Part shown: positions 6,618 through 12,321 of the stretch, piece after piece
Layout: the number at the start of each line of letters is the position of its first letter
Numbering within the stretch: the stretch's first letter is position 1
Source of the DNA: Thiosocius sp965601425
GTDB lineage: Bacteria; Pseudomonadota; Gammaproteobacteria; Chromatiales; Chromatiaceae
Direction: 5' to 3'
DNA length: 14,230 bases
Assembly: GCA_965601425.1 (NCBI GenBank)
Contig: CBFCWF010000103.1
Location: 1-14,230, forward strand
Made by a program: the position numbers and the translations under genes
Notes under the pieces: generated by a model
Databases searched by the model: none
Told to the model about the DNA's origin: nothing
Seen by the model: the letters and a program-made list of their open reading frames with translations, nothing else

Positions 6618-8105
6618 ATGGCTGACACCGACATTCTGCTCGGCGGTACCGGCAATGAGCAGGTTACGCTGAACGCCGGCATGGCGAACCGCCACGGCCT
6701 GATCACGGGTGCGACCGGCACCGGCAAGACGGTCACGCTACAGGTGCTGGCGGAGTCGTTCTCGCGCCTCGGGGTTCCGGTATTCACCGCCGACGTCAAG
6801 GGCGACCTGTCGGGCCTGGCGGGTGCCGGCGAGAACGGGGCCAAGATCGCCGAGCGCCTGCAGTTCATCGGCATCACGGATCATGCGTTCGAGCCGAGCC
6901 CGACCGTTTTCTGGGACGTCGACGGCGAGAAAGGGCATCCGTTGCGGACGACCATCTCGGAAATGGGCCCGATACTGCTGAGCAGTCTGCTGGAGCTCAA
7001 CGAGGTACAGGAAGGCGTGATGCAAGTCGCCTTCAGTGTCGCCGACGATGAGGGACTGCTGCTGCTCGACCTCAAAGACCTGCGTGCGATGCTGAATTGG
7101 GTGGCCGACACCGCGCGGGAGATCGAGCGCGATTACGGACGGATTTCGCGGGCCTCGGTTACCGCGATCCTGCGCCGCCTGTTGGTTCTCGAGGCAAGCG
7201 GTGGCGAGCTGCTGTTCGGTGAGCCGGCGCTTCGAATTCAGCATATGATGCAGCACGACTACTCGGGGCGCGGCGTCATCAGCATCCTCGATGCGACCAC
7301 GCTCTACCATTCACCGCGCGTCTACGCGACCTTCCTGTTGTGGCTCTTGTCGGAGCTGATGGAAGAGCTGCCCGAACGCGGCGATGCCGACCGGCCGCTG
7401 CTGGTATTCTTTTTCGACGAGGCCCATCTGCTTTTCAAGGGCGCCCCGAAAGCGCTGCTGGAGAAGATCACCCAGGTCGTGCGCCTGATACGCTCCAAGG
7501 GTGTCGGCGTCTTCTTCATCACGCAGTATCCCAAAGACGTGCCCGATGCGGTCATCGGCCAGCTGGGCAACCGCATCCAACATGCGCTGCGCGCCTACAC
7601 ACCGAGCGACCGCAAGGCGGTCAGGGCCGCAGCCAAAACCTTCCGTGAGAATCCGGCGTTCGATACTGAGCAGGCCATCGGCAACCTTGGTGTCGGCGAA
7701 GCACTGGTATCGACCCTCGACGCGAAAGGCGTCCCCTCGATGGTCCAGCGCACCCTGATCGCGCCACCGCGATCCCAGTTCGGCCCGATCGACCCGATAC
7801 GCCGGCGCGAACTGATCGACCGATCGCCATTGAAGGACGCCTACGCCCAACGGATAGATCGGGAATCCGCGTATGAGCTGCTCCAGGCGCGAGAGGCCGA
7901 ACTCGCCAGGCAGCGCGAACTCGCGGCAGCGGCAGCGGCGCGCGCCAAACAGGCGGAACAACTCGCCCGAAAAACGCGGCGGCGCGCATCGAACCGCCAG
8001 AGCGTCGGGGAGGCGCTGGCCAAATCGGTCGCCCGTTCCTTCGGCACCAGCCTGGGTCGACAGATCGTTCGCGGCATCTTGGGATCGATCAGCGGTCGTC
8101 GCTGA
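6618..8105 (+). CDS. yjgR: YjgR/DUF853 HerA-like P-loop ATPase
   Basis: A 495-residue ATPase of the HerA/FtsK superfamily, matching E. coli YjgR in length (about 500). These proteins are predicted DNA- or protein-translocating motors; the biological role of YjgR itself is not established. Visible features: the opening LLGGTGNEQVTLNAGMANRH; Walker A GATGTGKT at 31-38; FTADVKGDLSGLAG just after; Walker B LLVFFFDEAHLLF with Asp267-Glu268; a sensor-like FFITQYPKDVPDAVIGQLGN; and a late arginine-rich IQHALRAYTPSDRKAV. Residues about 416-460 form an Ala/Glu/Arg-rich coiled coil, followed by a basic tail ending in SISGRR. The start is supported by GGAGAC shortly upstream. It converges on the small secreted protein gene, with 41 bp between the stops. 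No nuclease NurA-type partner is adjacent. Confidence 0.93.
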   Translation: MADTDILLGGTGNEQVTLNAGMANRHGLITGATGTGKTVTLQVLAESFSRLGVPVFTADVKGDLSGLAGAGENGAKIAERLQFIGITDHAFEPSPTVFWDVDGEKGHPLRTTISEMGPILLSSLLELNEVQEGVMQVAFSVADDEGLLLLDLKDLRAMLNWVADTAREIERDYGRISRASVTAILRRLLVLEASGGELLFGEPALRIQHMMQHDYSGRGVISILDATTLYHSPRVYATFLLWLLSELMEELPERGDADRPLLVFFFDEAHLLFKGAPKALLEKITQVVRLIRSKGVGVFFITQYPKDVPDAVIGQLGNRIQHALRAYTPSDRKAVRAAAKTFRENPAFDTEQAIGNLGVGEALVSTLDAKGVPSMVQRTLIAPPRSQFGPIDPIRRRELIDRSPLKDAYAQRIDRESAYELLQAREAELARQRELAAAAAARAKQAEQLARKTRRRASNRQSVGEALAKSVARSFGTSLGRQIVRGILGSISGRR

Positions 8106-8131
8106 CCGAGCGAGCATCGCGGCCCGCATCA

Positions 8132-8159
8132 GGGCTCGGGGCTGAGTTACTCCGAGCCC
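8132..8159. terminator. Inverted repeat between convergent genes
   Basis: GGGCTCGG (8132-8139) pairs perfectly with CCGAGCCC (8152-8159) across a 12-nt loop, between yjgR and the secreted-protein gene. No T-run follows on either strand, so it would be a weak bidirectional terminator or a 3'-end stabilising hairpin. Its right arm also encodes the last residues of the minus-strand protein. Confidence 0.35.
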
Positions 8160-8395
8160 GGGCCTTTCGAGAAAGCGGAGCACTTTGGTGGCTGCTCGGC
8201 GAAGTCCTGGATACAACGGCTCACGCGGCCGCTGCGCGTGTCGACCACCCACACCGAGTTGTCCAGGCCCGCCACGCCCTCGTAGGGACCGCGACCTTCC
8301 GCCGCATCTTTCGTGGCCTGCCCGGCTGCGGAAGGCTGTATTGCCAAGAGCGCCAGGGCAGTCATCAGCTTAATGTTTATCAGCAGTTTGGACAT
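8147..8395 (-). CDS. Small secreted two-cysteine protein of unknown function (82 aa)
   Basis: Not recognised. MSKLLINIKLMTALALLAIQ looks like a signal peptide, with likely cleavage after the SAAG stretch (about residue 24-25), giving a mature periplasmic peptide of about 57 residues. The mature part contains SVWVVDTRSGRVSRC, with Cys61, and a second cysteine at 72 (PPKC); they could form a disulfide. The VVDTRSGRVSRC stretch resembles the W-x-x-D-T-x-T-G-R-x-x-x-C pattern seen in small exported proteins of proteobacteria, but no function follows from that. The frame opens further upstream to 8419, but a strong GGAGGTGA 4 nt before the ATG at 8395 settles the start. It converges on yjgR, and its stop codon lies in the loop of the hairpin at 8132-8159. 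Confidence 0.75.
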   Translation of the reverse strand: MSKLLINIKLMTALALLAIQPSAAGQATKDAAEGRGPYEGVAGLDNSVWVVDTRSGRVSRCIQDFAEQPPKCSAFSKGPGSE

Positions 8396-8501
8396 CCGCT
8401 CACCTCCGGTCGGTCCCAAGTGTGTTGTTAGTCCTGCAGCTTACACCGTGGGGCGCTGCCGTTACCCGGCCCGGGGCCCCAATTCCCCTGCAACGTCCGT
8501 A

Positions 8502-8528
8502 TTGGCGCCGGCTTTCGCGGCAGATAAT
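8502..8528 (+). promoter_or_regulatory. Promoter-like sequence before the DUF255 remnant
   Basis: TTGGCG (8502-8507) and GATAAT (8523-8528, 5 of 6 matches to the -10 consensus) lie 15 bp apart, two bases shorter than ideal. The element sits 30 bp upstream of the DUF255 start and may be its surviving promoter. After the fusion it would read into the sigma factor gene unless stopped. Confidence 0.3.
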
Positions 8529-8558
8529 GTTCATCGGGGAAAGCCTCGGGACAGCATC

Positions 8559-8717
8559 ATGACCAAGCATCGACTGCGAGAATCGACCAGCCCCTACCTG
8601 CAGCAACACGCGGACAATCCGGTCGACTGGTGGCCATGGTGCGACGAGGCGCTCGAGCGCGCGCGGCGCACCGAATCAATGCGGTCGGCAAGGAAAACCT
8701 GGAACTGCGCGTGGTGA
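8559..8717 (+). pseudogene. N-terminal remnant of a DUF255 thioredoxin-domain protein
   Basis: The first about 37 residues match the start of the large DUF255 (YyaL-type, thioredoxin-domain) family: RLRESTSPYLQQHADNPVDW, then WPWCDEALERARR. Intact members continue with a segment holding the CHWCHVM motif and are several hundred residues long. Here similarity stops at about 8667-8671, and the frame continues only as unrelated residues (RTESMRSARKTWNCAW) to a stop at 8715-8717. The thioredoxin motif and the whole catalytic part are absent. A GGGA lies shortly before the ATG, and a promoter-like GATAAT lies upstream, so the original 5' end survives. What follows in another frame is DsrE-like, indicating a deletion that joined two genes. 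The remnant is very unlikely to be functional. Confidence 0.8.
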
Positions 8718-8791
8718 TGCATGGCCACGGTATAGCGATGGTGCTCCGGCCCGCGCACGTGGGTCCTTTTTTGCAGCGCGCATACCGTTGA
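8672..8791 (+). pseudogene. Internal fragment of a DsrE-like gene
   Basis: In the frame +2 relative to the DUF255 remnant, 8675-8740 reads INAVGKENLELRVVMHGHGI followed by AMVL. This strongly resembles the central strand-loop segment of DsrE/DsrF-like proteins, small sulfur-trafficking or sulfur-response proteins (typically N-A-x-G-K-x-N-x-x-x-x-V-V-x-H-G-x-G). There is no start codon or N-terminal part. After about 8743 the reading (RPAHVGPFLQRAYR, then stop 8789-8791) no longer looks like the family, so the C-terminal half is missing too. The piece lies between the DUF255 scrap and the sigma factor gene. Assignment rests on one short motif, so another protein with a similar strand is possible. 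Confidence 0.55.
8748..8772 (+). terminator. Candidate intrinsic terminator before the sigma factor gene
   Basis: GGCCC (8748-8752) can pair with GGG-T-CC (8761-8766, one bulged T) around an 8-nt loop, immediately followed by six T residues (8767-8772). The stem is short but GC-only, and this is the only stem plus T-run noticed in the window. It would stop transcripts entering from the DUF255/DsrE scar, 61 bp before the sigma factor ATG. Confidence 0.4.
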
Positions 8792-8833
8792 GCCGGGCGC
8801 AATAAATCGTCGCGGTTCGCGGTCTATTTGCCA

Positions 8834-9337
8834 ATGGCCAAACTACGCAGCGATTTCGACACCCTGGTGAACGCGCTCTCGCCCGAGCTGTTTCGGTATG
8901 CGATGGGGCTGTGTCACAACCCCGACACCGCTGAGGATCTGGTGCAGGAGACATTCCTGCGCGGCTGGCGCGCCCAGGCCGATCTGCGTGACGCCAATGC
9001 GGCCCGGGCCTGGTTGTATACGATATTGCGTAACGAGCACGCACGGCTCTATGAACGCCAAAGGCCCGACATCTGTGACCCCTTCGAGTTGCCGGAGATT
9101 TCTGTACGCGGCTACGACACCAGTCCCGAGGCGTTCGTCACCCGCCGGGCACTCGCGCAGCTCTCCGCCGAGTACCGCGATCCCTTGCTGATGCAGGTGA
9201 TCGGCGGCTTCAGCTGCAAAGAGATCGGCGAAATGCTGGGCCTCAACACCAATACCGTGCTGACCCGCCTGTTTCGCGCCCGCAAGTCCTTGCGCGAGCG
9301 GCTCGACGGGACCCGGGAAAAGGAAGCAATGCGATGA
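8834..9337 (+). CDS. ECF-type RNA polymerase sigma factor
   Basis: A 167-residue alternative sigma factor that would direct RNA polymerase to a dedicated promoter set. Region 2 spans about residues 8-70: FDTLVNALSPELFRYAMGLC, then NPDTAEDLVQETFLRGWRA (region 2.2, core binding) and AARAWLYTILRNEHARLYER (2.3-2.4). After a linker, region 4 spans about 103-155, with YRDPLLMQVIGGFSCKEIGE and the HTH GLNTNTVLTRLFRARKSLRE. Region 3 is absent, as in ECF factors. The ATG at 8834 gives a normal N-terminus; a TTG two codons earlier is less likely. No clear Shine-Dalgarno is seen. The stop overlaps the anti-sigma start (ATGA), the usual sign of co-regulated partners. The region just upstream is a recombination scar, so its original promoter may have been altered. 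Confidence 0.93.
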   Translation: MAKLRSDFDTLVNALSPELFRYAMGLCHNPDTAEDLVQETFLRGWRAQADLRDANAARAWLYTILRNEHARLYERQRPDICDPFELPEISVRGYDTSPEAFVTRRALAQLSAEYRDPLLMQVIGGFSCKEIGEMLGLNTNTVLTRLFRARKSLRERLDGTREKEAMR

Positions 9338-10122
9338 ACTGCCTCGATTTCCGCCGCCGCCTGATGACCGACCCGATGGCCGAAGATGCCGACCTGCTGG
9401 GACACGAGGACGACTGCCAGGGCTGCGCCGCGTTTGCACGCGATTTGCGTGCAACGGAGATCCGGCTTCGTAACCTGCTGCGCGACGCAAAACCGCCGGA
9501 GGGCATGGCCGAACGCATACAACTCGCCGCCCGGTTCGAACGCCGTGCAGCGGCTCAGCGCCGCTGGTGGTACGGGGCTGCGGCCGGCGTGCTGCTGGCG
9601 ATCGGTGCCAGCATGGTCAGCCTGTGGACCACCACGCTGGAGCGCAGCAACCTCGGATTGGCCCAGGCTGTACTCAATCATATCGAGGACGAGGCGAGCC
9701 ATCTGCGTGAGGCCCGACCGGTCACGGGCGCACGGGTCAAGTGGGTGTTCCGGCGCTTTGGCGCCACGCTGACCGCAGACATAGGCCCGGTGCATTTCGC
9801 CGCCGAGTGCCTGATGCGGCACCGTACCGGCGTGCACCTCGTGATGCCCGGGAAGATGGGCCCGATCACCGTGTTCTACATGCCCGGCGAGATGTCGACC
9901 GCAGACCTGCCTGTCCGGTCGGAACGCTTTGTCGGTCGAATAGTGCCGACCGCCTGGGGGAGCGTCGCGGTGGTCGGCGAGAGCGGAGAGCCACTCCAAG
10001 GGCTGGGCGAACGCCTGGCCGCTGCGGTGGACTGGCCGGCCCCGGCAGTGACGGTGGATTCAGGTCCGGTCGGGCGTGCTGTGCTCGCTGCGGTGCATAT
10101 CGCGCAGCAGCAGGATGGTTGA
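9334..10122 (+). CDS. Membrane anti-sigma factor, DUF3379-like
   Basis: Likely inhibitor of the sigma factor encoded just upstream. The 262-residue protein has a cytoplasmic N-terminus (1-77) with a zinc-type H24-x3-C28-x2-C31 motif (HEDDCQGC), as in ZAS anti-sigma domains. One transmembrane helix follows at about 79-98 (WYGAAAGVLLAIGASMVSLW), then a periplasmic domain of about 160 residues. That domain contains ARVKWVFRRFGATLTADIGP, HFAAECLMRHRTGVHLVMPG and GPITVFYMPGE, resembling the DUF3379 family that accompanies ECF factors in gammaproteobacteria. The periplasmic part would sense a signal and release the sigma factor; the signal is unknown. The single Cys in the sensor (AAEC) may matter if the signal is redox. 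Its last 63 bp are shared, on the opposite strand, with the zinc-ribbon ORF. Confidence 0.88.
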   Translation: MNCLDFRRRLMTDPMAEDADLLGHEDDCQGCAAFARDLRATEIRLRNLLRDAKPPEGMAERIQLAARFERRAAAQRRWWYGAAAGVLLAIGASMVSLWTTTLERSNLGLAQAVLNHIEDEASHLREARPVTGARVKWVFRRFGATLTADIGPVHFAAECLMRHRTGVHLVMPGKMGPITVFYMPGEMSTADLPVRSERFVGRIVPTAWGSVAVVGESGEPLQGLGERLAAAVDWPAPAVTVDSGPVGRAVLAAVHIAQQQDG

Positions 10123-10248
10123 ACGGCACTGTCGACAACGCAGCAGCTGGCTGCCCTTGAAAAGACGCATCCAGTAGACGCGATGATAACGCGTCATATC
10201 CGTGCTGCCGCAAGATCGGCAAACGCGTTTACGGGTAATCCAGGCCAT
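10060..10248 (-). CDS. Small zinc-ribbon protein (62 aa), overlapping the anti-sigma gene
   Basis: Not assigned to a named family. The 62 residues start MAWITRKRVCRSCGS and contain two CxxC knuckles: C10-x2-C13 and C38-x2-C41 (RCRQC), separated by 24 residues, a spacing normal for zinc ribbons. Between them lies an aromatic and basic stretch, RYHRVYWMRLFKGSQLLR. The protein is strongly basic, suggesting nucleic-acid or protein contact. GGGAG lies 6 nt before the ATG at 10248. The frame stays open upstream to 10281, but without a better start. It lies 48 bp downstream of moaE on the same strand, so it may be the last gene of the kinase-moeA-moaD-moaE run. Its last 21 codons run antisense through the end of the anti-sigma gene. 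The intact double-CxxC pattern argues against a chance frame. Confidence 0.68.
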   Translation of the reverse strand: MAWITRKRVCRSCGSTDMTRYHRVYWMRLFKGSQLLRCRQCRSTILLLRDMHRSEHSTPDRT

Positions 10249-10273
10249 CTGCTGCTCCCTACTCACCTGGGTT

Positions 10274-10295
10274 GGCGGCACCGTTCGGTGACGCC
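10274..10295 (-). other. Hairpin between moaE and the zinc-ribbon gene
   Basis: GGCG-g-CACC-GTTC-GGTG-a-CGCC forms two 4-bp stems separated by one mismatch, with a 4-nt loop, starting 2 bp after the moaE stop. No T-run follows on the minus strand, so it is more likely an RNA-stabilising or processing hairpin than a full terminator. It could reduce read-through into the zinc-ribbon gene. Confidence 0.35.
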
Positions 10296-10296
10296 T

Positions 10297-10770
10297 TTAA
10301 CGGCTTTCGGTCTCCCCCCAGCCATTGGCCGCCGCATCGTCACTGCTGCGGGCGTCGACCCAACGCGCCTTTCCGTCGGTGGTCTGCTCCCGTTTCCAGA
10401 ACGGCGCACGAGTCTTCAAGTAGTCGATTATAAACTCACAAGCGCGAAATGCCTCGCTGCGGTGTCTGCTCGCGACCGTCACCAGCACGATCGGATCCTG
10501 CGGACGAACCTCTCCGACCCGGTGGATCACGCGCACGCCCTCGAGCTGCCAGCGTTTGCCGGCCTCCGCAACGATCGCCGCCAGGGCCTTTTCAGTCATT
10601 CCCGGATAGTGCTCGAGCGTCATTGCGGTCACCTGCTCGCCCGCATTGATGTCACGCATGAGCCCGATGAAACTGACCACGCCGCCGACCGACGGCCGAC
10701 CGCTGTAGACCGGCTTCACCTCGTTCAGCGCATCCAGCGCCGTCTCCTGCACCCGAATCTCGACATCCAT
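10297..10770 (-). CDS. moaE: Molybdopterin synthase catalytic subunit
   Basis: Large subunit of molybdopterin synthase; with MoaD it converts cyclic pyranopterin monophosphate to molybdopterin by adding two sulfurs. The 157-residue product (E. coli about 150) begins MDVEIRVQETALDALNEVKP. It contains GGVVSFIGLMRD, LEHYPGMTEKAL, the active-site region ASRHRSEAFRACEFIIDYLK and the lysine-bearing KTRAPFWKRE, all typical. The frame continues upstream to 10836, but GGAGG 10 nt before the ATG at 10770 and the conserved N-terminus favour this start. It lies 22 bp after the moaD stop and belongs to the same unit as moaD and moeA. The moaA, moaC and moaB genes needed for the earlier steps are not in this window. 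The C-terminal tail after ARWVDARSS is probably disordered. Confidence 0.96.
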   Translation of the reverse strand: MDVEIRVQETALDALNEVKPVYSGRPSVGGVVSFIGLMRDINAGEQVTAMTLEHYPGMTEKALAAIVAEAGKRWQLEGVRVIHRVGEVRPQDPIVLVTVASRHRSEAFRACEFIIDYLKTRAPFWKREQTTDGKARWVDARSSDDAAANGWGETESR

Positions 10771-10792
10771 CGTGCTGGGACCTCCCGCCGCC

Positions 10793-11041
10793 TCAGCCAC
10801 CGGTGACCGGGGGGAAAAACCCGACCTCGTCGCCATCGTTCAACGCCTGTTCGGCCGGGGCCATTTCCTGGTTGACCGCGACCAGCACCCGCTGGTCCTC
10901 GGCGAACACCTCGGCCCAGACGCCACCGCGCGCGGATAACTGTCCGCGCAGCGCGGAAACGCTCCGGGGAACCTCGGACAATGCCTCTGCCCGGCAGCCG
11001 AGACGTTCCCGCAGACTTGCAAAATAGAGGACCTGAATCAT
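10793..11041 (-). CDS. moaD: Molybdopterin synthase sulfur-carrier subunit
   Basis: Ubiquitin-fold sulfur carrier of molybdopterin synthase; its C-terminal glycine is adenylated and then thiocarboxylated before delivering sulfur in complex with MoaE. The 82 residues start MIQVLYFASLRERLGCRAEA and end FFPPVTGG, with the essential double glycine exactly at the C-terminus. The NQEMAPAEQALNDGDEVGFF stretch is standard for MoaD. The ATG overlaps the moeA stop (ATGA), which suggests translational coupling, and moaE follows 22 bp later. An adenylating enzyme (MoeB-type) is not present here and must be encoded elsewhere. Confidence 0.96.
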   Translation of the reverse strand: MIQVLYFASLRERLGCRAEALSEVPRSVSALRGQLSARGGVWAEVFAEDQRVLVAVNQEMAPAEQALNDGDEVGFFPPVTGG

Positions 11042-12279
11042 GTCATCATCTCGCTGAAAGGCAGGAACTCGACACGATCACCGCGTCGGATCTGCTGGCC
11101 CTCGGGAATCACCACCAGGCCGTTCGCCCAGGTTACCGAACTGAGCACCCCCGACGAGCGGCTGGGGTGGACCGACAGTCGGGTCGTGCCTGCCGCATCG
11201 ACCTCGAGGCGGGCGCGCTGAAACTCACGCCGTTTGTCCGGCCGCGGCCAGTCGAAATCGGCGGCCACCCAAATGGGCTGTAAACGCCAATCGGACCGCC
11301 CCTGGAGGCGCAGCAGGAACGGCCGAACGAACAGCAGGAAGGTCACGAACAGCGACACGGGATTGCCGGGCGAGCCGATGAACGGCGTCGCGTTCACTCG
11401 CCCGAAGGCGACCGGCTTCCCTGGCCGGATCGCGATCTGCCACATGTCCAGCGAGCCAAGCGCCTCGACGGCCGGCTTGACATGGTCTTCCTCCCCGACC
11501 GAGACACCGCCCGAGGCGAGCACCAGGTCGGCCTCGGCCGCGCCGCGCGCCAACGCGGCCCTGGTCGCCTCCGGCGTGTCCTCGACGATTCCCAACTCCA
11601 CAACCTCGCAACCGAGCGCCTGCAACAGCCCGGTCGCGGTGAACAGGTTGGAGTTGTAGATCTTGCCGGGCGCCAGGTCCTGGCCGGGCATCATCAGCTC
11701 ATCACCACTTGCGAAAAGCGCCACGCGCGGCCTGCGGCAGACTGCGAGCGCCCCCACCCCGACCGAAGCGGCCAGGCCAAGGTGTTGCGGCAGCAGGCGC
11801 GTCCCGGCGTCGATCAGCACGCTGCCTGCACGGATGTCCTCGCCGCGCCGTCTAATGTTCTCGCCCGGCACCACCTCGGCATCGATCTTCACCCGGCCGG
11901 CGGATTCAGTGCATACCTCTTGCATCACGACCGCGTCGGCGCCGCTCGGGATTGGCGCCCCTGTGAAGATACGCGCGGCGCTCTGCGGCGCGAGTGGCTC
12001 GGGCGCGACCCCGGCCGGCAGACGCTGCGATACCGGCAGCATCTGGCCAGGCACCGTGCACTCGGACGCCCGCACCACGTAGCCGTCCATCGCACTGTAA
12101 TCCCAGCCCGGCACATCGATCGTGCTGACCAGGGGTTGTGCGAGTACGCGACCGAGCGCCTCGCGCAGGTCGACCGACTCCTGATCCATGATCGGCTGCG
12201 CAGCTTCGACCATCCGGTCGACGGCCAGCGCGTAGGACAGCAGGCCGTCCAGGGTCGGTGTGCAGCTCAGCTCAGACAA
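11038..12279 (-). CDS. moeA: Molybdopterin molybdenumtransferase
   Basis: Inserts molybdate into adenylylated molybdopterin to give the molybdenum cofactor. From the TTG at 12279 the protein is 413 residues (E. coli MoeA 411). Typical segments appear in order: DVPGWDYSAMDGYVVR; IFTGAPIPSGADAVVMQE; ENIRRRGEDIRAGSVLIDAG; ALFASGDELMMPGQDLAPGK; IYNSNLFT; the MoCF-fold core LASGGVSVGEEDHVK; and RPGKPVAFGRVNATPFIGSP followed by GNPVS. A longer frame begins at a GTG at 12315, but GGGAGG lies exactly 6 nt before the TTG, and the shorter product has the family length, so TTG is preferred. It overlaps moaD by 4 bp and starts 42 bp after the kinase stop. Confidence 0.95.
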   Translation of the reverse strand: MSELSCTPTLDGLLSYALAVDRMVEAAQPIMDQESVDLREALGRVLAQPLVSTIDVPGWDYSAMDGYVVRASECTVPGQMLPVSQRLPAGVAPEPLAPQSAARIFTGAPIPSGADAVVMQEVCTESAGRVKIDAEVVPGENIRRRGEDIRAGSVLIDAGTRLLPQHLGLAASVGVGALAVCRRPRVALFASGDELMMPGQDLAPGKIYNSNLFTATGLLQALGCEVVELGIVEDTPEATRAALARGAAEADLVLASGGVSVGEEDHVKPAVEALGSLDMWQIAIRPGKPVAFGRVNATPFIGSPGNPVSLFVTFLLFVRPFLLRLQGRSDWRLQPIWVAADFDWPRPDKRREFQRARLEVDAAGTTRLSVHPSRSSGVLSSVTWANGLVVIPEGQQIRRGDRVEFLPFSEMMT

Positions 12280-12285
12280 CAGGGA

Positions 12286-12291
12286 CCTCCC
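12286..12291 (-). promoter_or_regulatory. Ribosome binding site that fixes a TTG start for moeA
   Basis: Minus-strand GGGAGG with a 6-nt spacer to TTG at 12279. The alternative GTG at 12315 lies upstream of this site and would translate through it, adding 12 poorly conserved-looking residues. Rare TTG starts can lower yield, which may help set the MoeA level relative to MoaD and MoaE. Confidence 0.6.
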
Positions 12292-12321
12292 GGGACTGAC
12301 GCCCCCGCCGAACACCGGGAG

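Noticed and set aside
6618..8105. The HerA-like ATPase as part of an anti-phage system
   Set aside because: Its sequence fits the widespread YjgR/DUF853 family, and no nuclease, Sir2 or other effector gene is adjacent.
8828..8833. TTG at 8828 as start of the sigma factor
   Set aside because: It adds only Met-Pro before an ATG and has no ribosome binding site; the ATG at 8834 is simpler.
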